Below, piece after piece: positions 23,047 to 36,300 of a stretch of DNA of 64,000 nt (positions are counted from its first letter, which is position 1; the number at the start of each line of letters is the position of its first letter). Where the stretch lies: the NCBI GenBank assembly GCA_914767715.1, contig OU612068.1:29016001-29080000 (forward strand). Reading direction: 5' to 3'. The translations under genes were made by a program, and so were the position numbers. Below the pieces are notes generated by a model that was not told where the DNA came from, did not search any database, and worked only from the letters and a program-made list of their open reading frames with translations. This DNA is from Membranipora membranacea. Taxonomy: Eukaryota; Bryozoa; Gymnolaemata; Cheilostomatida; Membraniporidae.

Positions 23047-26000
23047 ATGAGTAGTGGATCCTCATCTAATACATGGGAGGAGATTCAGTCAGTGAGGAAC
23101 AAATCCTCCAGCCTCAAGGAAAAACTCGCTAAACGTCGAGCTGAGAGACAAAATATTCTCAACACAGCTACTGCTGACAGCTCGGCCAAAACTCCTTCTG
23201 ACCAGAAGTCTGACAAGCAACCAACGGATAGACAGACGACTCAGTCCGCTAAACCTGCTGATACGGTCAGAGTCGCAGCTGCTGAGGTCAGCGAAACACC
23301 AATAAAAAATAAACTCAGTCAAGAGGACCAGGTTTGTAAAACAGCTTCTTTCACTGCGTTTTAATCTCAATAACACTTTGCATAGTTGTGAACATTGATG
23401 AATATTCTGAAGTGTTGTTTTTCAGAGAGGGACAACTCCAAATATATGCCAGCTCATTCAATTTGTTATCCCATACTGTGTACTGAAAACGTTGATATAA
23501 AATAGTCATTTCAATTTGAATAATTTATGATATTTTTGAATTAGCGTCTCAGCTCGCGTCAATATCAGCGGTTCAATATATCATGAGTAGTATAATATCA
23601 CATATAAAAAATCAGTCCAATAACAATGCTTTTCAGCTTTAGGTTGGAGCATCTTACATCTTGAGAGCAGAAGTCTGTAAAGCTGTTCAAACAAGACAGA
23701 ATTGACATACTCTTCTAACCTGGCCATCTTTCTCGTTTACTAGGACAGCATAGAAAGATGTTTATTACTGGAGTTTGATTTACCCGATCATAAATTACCT
23801 CTGGACTCTGTAACATTATCAGAGCATGTACTCAGAGAGACGAAAATATCACACAGTCTGTCTGATATTACTCCAATCATTCTCACATTCGAATCACAGA
23901 ATCTCATTGTGTAAGTTTCTACAATATCCCACTGTCCTTACCATTTTTTTAATATTAAAAATAACAATCCACTTGATTACTGAGACTCATGAATAAAACA
24001 TTAATTTAATTATATTGAGAACAGAATTTCCCTGTGTACTTCTGGTTAAAATGTTTGGATGTCTGGCATGGATAATCCACAATTGAGGATATGACTAGCT
24101 GGGAGGTTTGCTAGTAATAGATTATTTCTTACCCTATTAATATACTCATTATTTGATGCTTGTCTTGTTTATTCAGAACTGATCATAAGAATGATGACAG
24201 TCTCAAAGTCTTATCTATGAACCATGAAAAGGTCAGTAAGATTATATCCTAAACACACAGTATAGATAAGCTATTATAAGGCAGGCTGGTCCACCCAAGT
24301 ATATACCTCTGTATGTACCTCTGTATGTACCTGCTGAGTATATACCTCTGTATATACCTCTGTATGTACCTCTGTATGTACCTCTGTATGTACCTGCCGA
24401 GGGGTTGTTCGAACATATAAACACCTGATACAAAGCTATCCCCCTGCCAAAAAAGCTTGTCTCGACAGGGTAAAGCTGACCCTAGCCTGAGCCCTTCTAA
24501 CTCTTGCCCCCTCTGACCCCCATTTGTTTCTTGCAATTGAACTCACCTGTATCTGCTCTAGGAATATCTCTGGTGTATACATTAACTAAAGCAAACATTC
24601 ATCAAAACAAATAATGATATGATGATTTTTAGATAGAGAAAGTGATAAAAGAAAAAGGTTTCTCTCGCAAGCGTAACTTATCTAAGTCTGAGTCTGAAAG
24701 GTAAGCAGTATACCGGATAGGTGTAAGTCAAGCACACCATGTTTTGTAGTTGTACCTTGTACAACCCTTTAAGTGTAACTTTATAACATGAAAATATGAG
24801 AAGAAATACTGTTATAGTTGCTAGCTGATAGCTGCCTGCGTTTTGGTCCTGTTCTCAGTGACACTGTAATATAATTGTCCCATTGTCATAGGCAAGAGGA
24901 AGATGAGAAGAAACCAAAAACTGAAGATAAACTCAATATTGAGGTAAGTCCTTATGTTATTCACTCTGGCATATTATTATTATTTGCTTATTTATGCTCA
25001 GTTATAGGAATGTTTGATTTTTCTTTAAATTCTTCAAATCATAAGATTCTGAACATTTTTATTGTACTTCTGAAACTCACTCTGGCATATTATGATTATC
25101 AGTTTTTTAATGTACCAAACCTGTAAGAGTGGCCACTTTTATTAAGGTAGCATATCGGTGGTTTGAAATAAAGTTTATATTATTATGTTTGATTTTAATT
25201 TTAAATCCTTCGAACCATAATACTGCTAAACATTTTCACTGCACTTCAAGAGGCCTTGCTGCAAGAAGGTAAATTCTGTTTCGAGCAAAGTGTGTGAGAA
25301 ATGGCAAAAATAACCAAACTACATGCCTATAAAACAATATACAATGTTACATTGTTTTGAAAGCAAAGGAAGCTTATTCTATTTGTAAGTTTTTTAAGCC
25401 AGGCTGGTTCCATCAAATTATAATCCTTATTCCATCAAAGTTCAATTCTGATGTGATAGAGGATTTGGATGTGACCGTCCCGAATAAGATAATATGATAT
25501 ATTGAGTCATATCAGAGTCAAAGTGAGACTTTCTGTTTGTTATGACTGACAGATGCTGTTAGCCAGCGAGACGGCCAAGGAGAGGGAGACCAAAAAAATG
25601 AATGAGGAAATCCAGGATCTACTAAATGCTGCATCAACTAAAGAACAGATGATGTCATCAAAGTTTAAATCTCAGGGAGGTATGTTCATTATATACATCA
25701 TAGCATGTGAATTTATGTATCTCTGATCGGACAAAACTGATTGATGAAACTTGGTGAGCATGCTGTGCCCAAAAAAGCAAATCTGTCAGTGAATTGATAC
25801 GATAAATTACTGCTCAATGTACACAGCTACCTCATTTACTCTGAACATTAAGGGGAGGGCAACTCTCGTGTGGAGGGGCAGAAACCTTTTCAAGAAATGT
25901 CTTCACTTGTTTGTCTTGTGAATTATTTCAAGGCACAATGAAAGAGTTTTGTTCTTATGGTACCAGAGCGGAGTGTCGACAGATACTTAGAACTACATGT

Positions 26001-29000
26001 GATAAAGTACATTTCCGTAAGCTTATACATCAGCACACAGACCAAGCTCTCGGGGATTGCTCATTTCTTAACACATGCTTCCACATGGATACCTGTAAGG
26101 TAAGAAAGGCCAACCTAAAATCATTTCAAACAAAGCTGAGAGTGAAAATTTATTATAAATGTACCTAAACTTTTTTAATAAATTGGATATGGAGATGTCA
26201 CTTACCAGACAATATATATTGGACTATGTTGTTGTTTTTCAGCGGACTCTCCTCATATGTATACGTATATACTTGATCAGATGAGATATTAATTATTTAC
26301 AGTATGTACATTATGAGGTAGATCAGGATGATCTGAACAGGATAAAGAGAGCCACCATGTCTGCTGCTATCAGCTCGCTCAAATCTAAAGAGCAATCAGA
26401 CTTTAAAATGATGCCTTCGCAGGTCAGTATAACTTGAGATTATCTCCTCCCTCTATTTGATGTTCAAATTAGGATATCCGATCTATCCAGCAGGCATCTT
26501 CTATGTGACAAAAAATCGGTGGATGGACGGATGATTATATAGGTCATGAGTAAATTTTTACTATGATATAGATCTTAAAATAAAGAGTTCCGTAAAATGT
26601 TCAATAAAAAATGTAAAATCTGTTAAAAAAAAGAGTTAATTATAGTTAAAAACAATGCTGACTAGAAAATTTTGTTGTTGATGATCTTTATCATCATGGT
26701 ATAAAAACACACTCTTCCAATGTTTGCACATATTTAATACGTTCTAAGGCCACCAGTTATAACATATTTTGTGGGCATATGTTATAAATTCCAGTCTTTC
26801 TCTGCCCTCATAAAACTCTTTATGTTTATTCAAAGAACTAATAGTAATCCTTTCTTCTCTTTTACGATCAGTGGGTTCAGTGTGACTTGAGGAACTTTGA
26901 TATGACAGTATTAGGAAAGTTTGCTGTTATTATGGCTGACCCTCCGTGGGATATTCATATGGAGCTACCTTATGGTACCATGTCTGATGATGAAATGAGA
27001 TCTCTTAATATACCTACACTACAAGATGATGGTTATATATTCTTATGGGTAACAGGACGGTCAGTATTAAAAGTTCCCACAACCTAGCTTTCATAACTCA
27101 TCATGATGGTTAGATGACAAATGCTAACATTGAATAATTTTGATGATGATTTTTTGTCAATGTTGGTAATAAAACTTTGAATAACACTGGATATAGACAA
27201 TAACAATGATATATAAATACCTAATTATTCCAATAAGATGACTAGACCGTTACTATTATGTGGGTTGAGGTGTCGTATAATTGATAAAAAATGATGGTTC
27301 TCATATCATTTTCTATGTTCTTTTCTATAGTGCTATGGAACTCGGTCGAGAATGTTTAGCATTTTGGGGGTAAGTTCTCTAAATGTTTAGCTGTTATGCG
27401 TCAAGTTCCCTCATCAGTATACTGTCTGTTTTCATTTGTCTGAGACTTTTTCTAATATGAATAGCGTTCTTCTGCCGTCAATAAATCATGACATTATCTT
27501 TTATTTGCAGCTATAAGCGTTGCGATGAGCTTATCTGGGTAAAAACTAATCAGCTACAGAAACTGATCAGAACAGGTAGAACAGGACACTGGATTAATCA
27601 TGGTAAAGAGCATTGTCTGGTAAGTGGTCAATCCTGGCTTCTTAGCCCAATCAGTAAAAAATAAATACTGCACTTTGGTTTTAGAACTACAGCATTTTCT
27701 TTTGAGAGTATGGTCTCATACCATTCCCTATCAGCCTGTTTTCTGGAGATCATGATCACATACTACTTCCTTGTTACCATACTTATGCCAATTCATTATG
27801 GAAATACTGGGAAAGAGTCGGTCATGGCATCTTCACGATGAAAAGCAAAGAACGCCAGCTGCATATCGTATGACCAAAGACAAGATGTACACATGTTGGT
27901 AACCTGATTATGAGAAGCGTAGATCACAACATTAATAGCTCAAGTTATATCATAAAATGTATGTGGTGTTACATTATAGAACAATTCACATAACAACACT
28001 TTTGGAGTATATTGTTACAGATGTTGTGCTGATAATCTATTATTATTACAGGTCGGTGTCAAAGGAAATCCACAACATCTAAATAGAGGAATAGACTGTG
28101 ATGTTATAGTGGCAGAGGTATGTGTGCCGCTCCATTCACAGTTGTGTTTATTTTAAACCATCTATAATTGATGAAATCGGAGCACAAGCTTTAGCACAGC
28201 AAATATTTGAGTTAAGATGTCTCAAAAAATTTGAAACTAAGCTCTTATTTCTCTTTGCTGTATTACACTTCTCTATTCTATATGACAAAGGTGTACAAGA
28301 GGGCATTTAAAATATTAAATAGTACAACGGTGAAGAGTAGAGCGCTGCTGCTAATCTGACTAATACTTCTTTGTGACCTAGAAAATATAAATTTATTTAT
28401 AGTAGTTTTGAAAATTGCTCTTCACAACTGTTGTCATTGGGAACAGCATTCTCTCTATGGCTGTTGTTTCACATGTGTAGAACCATATTTTCTATAGGTT
28501 GTATAAGGGATCAGAAGGTGGTCCATTATTACCACAGAAAGTATATCTGTATGGGAGGAGCTGAGTGTAAGTGAGAGCAGTTACCTTTCATACTTTTAGG
28601 TACGAGCTACAAGTCACAAACCAGATGAAGTTTATGGTTTGATAGAGAGACTCTCACCCGGCACTAGGAAAATAGAGCTCTTTGGCAGACCACACAATGT
28701 GCAGCCTAACTGGTATGCCACGCATATATATAATCTTTATTACTGAACCAATGATCATCTTCTAAAAATTAGAGGCGACCTTTAGAGGTTTCATCACAAT
28801 ATAAGTAAGGAAGGCAACCTGGGCATGAAAATAAAAAACAGAAAAAAAATTAATCCTTAGACTTTATAATTTACACATCCGGCATTGCTGTAACAAAAGA
28901 GTAAAGTGTTGCCTCTCAATTCAGTTCGTGAGCTGGTGTTGAGGCGCGTTGTATGTCTACTAGGTCTGCGAGCACTCGGTTGAGGTAGTAAATGATGCAT

Positions 29001-29725
29001 ATACGTATAGGCTGCTTGATTTTTTAATAATAGCATTTATCACTAAGTGGCTATATAAGTCGTAAACAGCGGGAGAGTATTATTGTGAAGTGACCAAGCA
29101 TAAACTTTGTTTTGTTTTAATTCCAAACAAAAAGGGAACCTGGCTCTATACTATGGTTTACAATCGAGCACCAAGCAAACCCTTGTTCTTTTAGCATACT
29201 GTGTATGTGTATTTTAAACCATCTATCATTGCAATAACGATAACATTAGGCTTAGTACATTGAAAAAAGAAGAAGAAAAGAATGATGAGTTGTTGTGTCT
29301 CATAAAAAACTGAAAAAAGCTGTTCTTTCTCTTCTCAGTCCTTCACTTTTCAGCTCTCTAAAAATCACAGGTCTGCGAGAGGATGTTCTAAAAGTATTGA
29401 ATCTTATACGACTAAAACTTGATGAATTTGACTAGTGCGTTATCTCTCCGAATTCCAACTGATAGTTGGCGGGTTGATTTAATCCAATATGCATATCACT
29501 CTATGCAATATCAACAGGGTCTTGTCACACAGTGAATTGATCAGCTCATGACCACCTCATAGCTTGTAGATAAATACACATTGTTTTAAAGATGAGAATC
29601 ATACGATTGAGATGGTTATTTATTTCAGGCTGACTCTGGGTAATCAGTGTGATGGAGTACAGATACACGAAGATGATGTCAAGCGCAGTTTCCAGAAACG
29701 CTACCCAGATGGTAAATGTGTGTGA
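23047..29725 (+). CDS. METTL3: METTL3, catalytic subunit of the m6A mRNA methyltransferase (14 exons)
   Basis: Transfers methyl from SAM to N6 of adenosine in nuclear mRNA, as a heterodimer with METTL14 in known animals. Exons (+): 23047-23331, 23744-23910, 24177-24231, 24633-24700, 24892-24943, 25553-25679, 25933-26099, 26303-26422, 26872-27059, 27331-27369, 27511-27619, 28052-28117, 28600-28712 and 29629-29725. Every junction is GT-AG in frame and gives 550 residues (human 580). The N-terminus carries the TWEEIQ start and a basic coiled stretch. Two CCCH zinc fingers lie at about 255-310 ([30 protein letters not shown]). The methyltransferase domain has the catalytic DPPW at 370-373, then [41 protein letters not shown] and [13 protein letters not shown]. 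All catalytic motifs are intact. AATAAA is at 29828-29833. It converges on hyccin, about 650 bp away. Confidence 0.98.
24293..24398. repeat. 12-bp microsatellite in METTL3 intron
   Basis: Tandem TATGTACCTCTG / TATATACCTCTG units, about eight copies with interruptions. It lies in the intron between the 24177-24231 and 24633-24700 exons. Long open frames on the opposite strand are repeat artefacts. Confidence 0.85.
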
Positions 29726-30067
29726 AGCTGAGGATGAATATAAACTTTTAGATGAGACAGAAACATACAAGCAATAATCCATGTCTAGTTCTATGCATAC
29801 TTCATGTATACATTTTTTTGTAAATACAATAAACTTAAGTTCATACATTTATTTGAGTATCACAACAGAGCTGAGATGTGATAACTGGATAACATACAAA
29901 AATAACTTTGGATGCTTTAAAAATCCAACATTCTTGCCAGTCTAGCTAGCAAATGTTCTGAAAATAACAGCGTTATGTTAGTTAAATTCAAAACATTCAA
30001 GTATATACATTCAAAATATCAATCAAGTGTTGTATATCATTTGACCCAGTGGCAGCATACAGGACAT

Positions 30068-30095
30068 CATAGAGTAAGGAGATCCTCACTCTGTG
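30068..30095. mobile_element. 28-bp decayed palindrome between METTL3 and hyccin
   Basis: CATAGAGTAAGGA pairs imperfectly with TCCTCACTCTGTG. Flanks AGGACAT and GAGACAT match at 5 of 7 positions. It is related to the palindromes at 17195 and 46994. Confidence 0.5.
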
Positions 30096-30374
30096 GAGAC
30101 ATAATACTTGTAGCCTGCTGTTTTATTCATCAGAAGGAAAACAAATTATACTGGTATGTTATTGAGAATCACAGACATGGACACTCTAGTAGTAACTAGT
30201 AATAAATTACATTGGGTACACAGCAGCATTTCGGAATTACAAATCTTGAGCTGAAAATTGGCATGAAATTAATCAGTGAACTGTAGAACACCCACACATT
30301 ACTACAATACTGACACCTGCCATCTTGTCTTCACTAAACTGTCACATCTTAGTCACAGATCTGAGTGACAGTGG

Positions 30375-33300
30375 TCACATCTTAGTGACAGTGGTCACAT
30401 CGTCAGCTGGGGGATCAATTACAATCTCAATTCGATCAAGATCAACTGTGTGATATGAAGGATCTATTTCTAAATCTCCATTCCCCACAGCATCGATGTA
30501 CTCTAGATCTTCCTGACTTGATTCTGTTATCACATGACTCTGAACTCCTTTCCCAACCATCACAGGGACCGTATGAATGTATGGTGCGGCCGCCGCAGGT
30601 AATACTGACATCTCATGACTGTTGGAGAACTTGTCTTTTTCTTTACCTGCTGTAGGAGTCTTGGAGACTTTGGTGGATCCATCAACTTTATCAGTCTTGT
30701 CAGTTTTTGCTGGACTTGGTGTATTATCTCTGGCCTAAAACATAACACATTCACATGTATTATTCCCGCACTAAAATATAACTCGCTAAACACTATACAA
30801 TCTATGTAACGAAATTGCCTGTGTCTTATACCTAAAACTTGTAAGTCACTGCACCACGGAGGCAGGCAAGTCCTTTAAAAAGTGAATACTGGGAATTATC
30901 GCTTAATTAAACATAACATTATTTATCTCGGCCGTATACACTACCTCTCGTTTCTGTGTAATAGATCTCTCTACTCTCTTCAAGGCTGTTTTGATTGGTC
31001 GGAGTATTTTATTTTGTCTATCGCTGCCGGATGCTTGTGAAGCGTTCTTATGATCAGCCTCTCCGTCGCTGGTGTAGTCCTCTCCATCTGCTGGTGTTAT
31101 GTCCTCTGTAAACAAAACCAGATATCCATACACAGTCAGTGGTATGCAATGAATCAAGTATACACAGCACAAACTACGCGCACAGTCAGAGGCTTGCAGA
31201 AAAAACACAAGTACTACAGTTTCGGGTGAAGCTAGCCATAAATATCCGAGAGAACCTACACAACAATCGTTTTGATTTCTGTGTCTTGAAAACCAGAACT
31301 AATCATACCTGGTAGTTTTTGAGCTTTGAAGGAAGCATTAGTGATGGCTTGTTTGTTTAGGCTATCGAGGATATGGGCTGGAGTTATAGATATTGTGACG
31401 CCCATCGGTCCATCATAGGGCTGTCCACTAGGGTTGTGTTCTAATGAGTTCTTGATAGCATTAGTGAGCTGGAAAAGAAGAGAACAGATGATATGTTGCA
31501 GTAAGTTCTAAAAGAAAAAATGCATTGATTGAAAGATTTTATATTTCTTTGGTGTCAATCTCACACAGTAAGCAAGGATTAGTACATATACCGCTGTATG
31601 TGGGTGAACTTGGACCCTACTACAGGTCTTATTCATGTTACAAATTCCAACTTCATCCCTCACCCAGAACAGGATTGACAATATAAATGGGATTTTGTAG
31701 TCTTCAGCAAAATACTAATAGAACAATCTTATTTCGTTATATAGTAATACTGATATAAACACTGACCAGTAATACATTTGAGTAAAGTTCATAGATAGCC
31801 CTCTGGTGCATTGATTCTAAAGCTTCTAATCCAAGCTCTGGCTGACCATTGAACCTATAGATACAAATATACCAATATACATCATGGGATTGAAAGATGT
31901 CTTGTTAGTTTTGGAGCTAACATCACAGTCTGAGCTATTAGACCAATACATTTTTTAGTTATATATTTTCCTTCCATACATAATATGCACTCCCTGAAAT
32001 AGAGACTCCACATTATAGACTGATAGCATGGCTTGCAGACAACAGTCAAACACTAGATATACGATGATATGACAGCAACATCATTTTATAAATACGTTGT
32101 GTATAAGACTGTTTGTTATTTACTTACATTATAAAGTAAACCCCATGTATGAGCTCACACAGTAGCTCAGGACTAACTGGTATCCTCGGCCGAGTCGCCA
32201 GATTAGTATTTGATGACTTAGATTGTGATTGTAGCAGCTTAACAGACAGATTTGTTTTGAACCCCGAGCAGCTCAATCTAAAGAATGGAAAGGAAAGATA
32301 ACAACACATTCTAAAATTTACCAATAATAATGTCATACAATGTCCTGTCATTAATTACTCGCATACTTTGAATATAAAAGGAGAAGAAACAACAAGTAAC
32401 AAGTGATAACTATCGATAAAAGATCTGATGCGGGAGTATGTATATGCCTATATGTGCCTCTTTATGAATGGATGTCATACACGTATATGCATACAGATGT
32501 ATGTGTCCATGAATGACATCATGGCAAGGAGTAGATATAAATAAAACACAAGCTGAATGAATTGATGAGTGACTTATTTAATATTGATATATGACATACT
32601 TGATAGCTAAATAACATAGCTGCTTGTGTGAAGCTCCGGATAACAACCCAACTACTTCATTATAACATCTAAGCAGATGACTCAACACTGGTAACCTGAA
32701 AAATAAAACCAATATGAATGTATACAGAATATAGTATACATATACACAATAAAGCCGTATACAGAAAATATACATACACGCAATGTGAACAGGGCTGCCA
32801 GAACAGTGTTACCCATCTCAAGTCTGGTACCACGGTGCATCATTTTGATGGTACCTTACTAACATATCATATCATATCAGCATGCAAATAACACACTTTT
32901 TATTTCTTGCATTCAGCTTTAGCACAATCAGGGGGTTAAATACATAGGTAGAGATGTTGCGATATCTTGTATTTGATTCTCTAAATTCATGAATTTGCCA
33001 TCACATGTAGGTTACGCACCGTTGATTACTTGTGACAATGATGTGAGTTGGAGTTACACCCTCACAACTATAGAAAAGACAATCCTTTATAATGAATTAT
33101 AATGAGCCCAAACACGTTAACATTGTTGTGCATTATTGAACATGAAATACAACGGTTGTGTATCTCGTATCGTTTCACGTTCCTGGACAGATTTGGCCAC
33201 CTCTCTGATTGATTAGATGTTTATTTGATACGCTCGTTTGACAGGCGGTTTTTATGTATTTTGATGTAAAAGACAGATAAATAGTAGAAAACTATACCTC

Positions 33301-36300
33301 GTTTTCGCGTTGAGCTTCTCGACTTGTGGGAATGGACCGATGGGAATTTTTCTGTCTATTTGTTCATGTCTGGTGAGAGCTGATTCTGTGAGGATCGTAC
33401 TACTCAAATTACTCGGCTACAAATAAATAATAATAACATAATCAGTGTGTCTGAGGCAGCATCAGAGATATCACTCATATCAGTACTTGGTGCTGAACAG
33501 AGAGAATGACAACAAAAAAAAAATCCAATTCTCATATATAAACACACAAGGCTGATGGCCTTACAAGTAACATCTAGTATATAAGACATAATACCTCATG
33601 ATAGACAGAACTTCTACCGAGTGATGGAATGGTGACACAACATAATCCTCCGCTCACAGGCTGCTTGAAGTTCAAATTCTAAAACAACAGAGAAATATCA
33701 AGTGTATGATGTAATAGAAGTCAGGACACAGTATGTATAGTAGACAGTTTTCTCAGCTCGAACTTGACCCTATTCAAGGTGTCGCCCTCTTTCCATTTGG
33801 ATTCTTCTTGACACAAGCAGCATGAAAAAATGGAGCTGAATTAGGCTCATCTTGAAGACCGCTCATCATGGGAAAAAAGCTTACTTTGATTCAGCATCTG
33901 CATCATTGAAGACTCATCGGGACATAGTTTGGGAAACAATACTGGTATTAAGATGCTAATTAATATCAGTTTCTACCTGTTGTGTTGACCAATTTTTCGG
34001 GAAATTTATCATGGGTCATAGTCACAGAAAGTACCCCCTGTTGATTTGAAAAACCTTTAAGTTTTCAGCGATGCAGATGTTGAATCTGAAAGTGCTTGCA
34101 ATACAAATTCTGGCACTATTTTCCTATGCTTCGTGTGCTAAACAGTACCCAAATGGAGAAATTTGAGTTCAGACAACCGTTCATTTATGCATGATTTATG
34201 TATAGCTTCAAGCTTATGGGGTGAATATAATATGTAACGTTTAACACCTAAGAAGCTATTTTTCTGTGTATGTTAGTGCAGACAGATTGAAAGGTATGAG
34301 AAATGTGATTGTCAAGTAGCATTTCCTCAGCGTCCCAGATGTACATTTTTATCAATAATATCATCAGTACAATACATGCAAAGATTATAAATACATTGAT
34401 ACATGCATGACATTTATATATTATGATATGTAACCGGACGGATATATTGTGTATACATGATGGATATATTGTGTATACATGATGGATATATTGTGTATAC
34501 ATGATGGATATATTGTGTATACATGATGGATATATTGTGTATACATGATGGATATATTGTGTATACATGATGGATATATTGTGTATACATGATGGATATA
34601 TTGTGTATACATGATGGATATATTGTGTATACATGATGGATATATTGTGTATACATGATGGATATATTGTGTATACATGATGGATATATTGTGTATACAT
34701 AATGGATATATTGTGTATACATGATGGATATATTGTGTATACATGATGTGTTTATGATAGAGCAACAAAGAGTCAGTGTAACAACTGCTGATATGTATAA
34801 ATAAAACTAACAGCATTATAACACTAACTCCCTGACACCTCAAACATGATAATCTCTTCTCAAACCCTTCTCCCCCACAAGAATATCCACTCTGTGTACA
34901 GCGGCGGACAAAGTTAAGTCTTCTCATGTCAACCTCGTTTAGAGATATGCAATATGATTAAATTTGCAGGGAATAAGTGGATCAATTTTGGCTTTGGTGG
35001 GTTTGAGAATAAGATATCATGCTTGTCAGTGTTAGTTTTTGTTAGCAAAATGTGATAATAAGAAATGGTTAGTGTGAAGACAATTATTGAACCTAAGCTT
35101 AGGGAGGTTAAACTAGTTAATGTTGAAAAGAAAGCAGTGCAGAGAAAAGAAGCTGTTATTCATTTATCAAAAACCAACATATAAACATATGACATCTATA
35201 TTTGCGTATGAGGTCATGAATGTGGTGGTACTCAAGGTTACCCACCATCCATCAGTCATATCATGATGAGCTCAAAGCTGACCTACACTTGGGGCATTCA
35301 ATGCGATAGCCTCAAACAGTTAGTATCGCAACATGAGATGTTATCATTAAATACAAAACCTGTTTCATCCAATCCTTACTAGCCCTTGCACTTCACTGAC
35401 ATCAGTAACTAAATAACCATAAATATCCCCTAAGAAAGAGCAGTAACAAATGCCCCCCTTACATACCCACACACTAAGTAAATAACTCACCAGATTGTAC
35501 AGAGTGAGAAGACATGCCTCCAGACTGTTTAGTGACTGTAAGGGTAAAAGAAGAAAATTGTTGGAAAAAATCAACAACATTAAACATAAACTATCCACCA
35601 GAGCATCAAATCTCTATAGATATGGACAGCTCCAGATTGACAGTAGGTTGGATGTGATACCCCTGCTGAGACGCAAGTATCACATTATTAATAGTTTAAT
35701 TCATTTTTCTTCGGACAAGGCTACGGACAAGGCTACGCAGTACCTACAACCAACAAAGGCATTTTTCAGATAACTTATTAAGGACACAATATTTACTCCA
35801 CATGCCAGCTGTGAATGTTTAAGTATGACCCTGTAAGTGTTCCTCTAGAGCGAAGTGATCGCCCTAAAATCACCTGAGGATAACGGATTAGCTCTCAGCC
35901 ACATGACCCACATATGAGAATCAGCCTTATAATTTAATCCAGATATCGGCATGAGTGAATTAAAATATCTTCACATAAAGCTGAATACTCTCAGAGCAGC
36001 ACTCAGCACTGCAGGGGAATGCATTGTCATGTTGTTTGAAAATAAGTGAAAAATCTGTTTAGTGAGAAATCTCTTTGATCTACATGAAGGCATTTGACCT
36101 CGAGAGAACCTTTTTAGTGCATTCTCGATTCCAAAAATAGTCGTAGGTCTCCTATCGATAGCTTTGCGGAGTTCATGTTATTTGTTGTAAAATGAAATGA
36201 GAAAAACTTTATGCAATCCGGTGCCAGATTCTTGTGACAGATTGAATTGGGCAACAGGCATTGGAGATCCCATAGAATCTATTACTTTGTGTCTAGCAAA

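Noticed and set aside
24242-24536. Minus-strand frames with repeated TyrIleGlnArg peptide
   Set aside because: Microsatellite translation within a METTL3 intron.
34438-34747. CRISPR-like array
   Set aside because: Units are directly adjacent with no unique spacers, and the window is eukaryotic.
34248-34927. Long minus-strand open frames made of repeated TyrIle-rich peptide
   Set aside because: They are translations of the 22-bp minisatellite, open in three phases because 22 is not a multiple of 3 and the unit lacks stops. They lie inside a hyccin intron.
35495-35773. 92-codon + frame rich in Lys/Arg
   Set aside because: It is antisense to hyccin exon 35491-35535 and extends into intron, with no domain or splice support.
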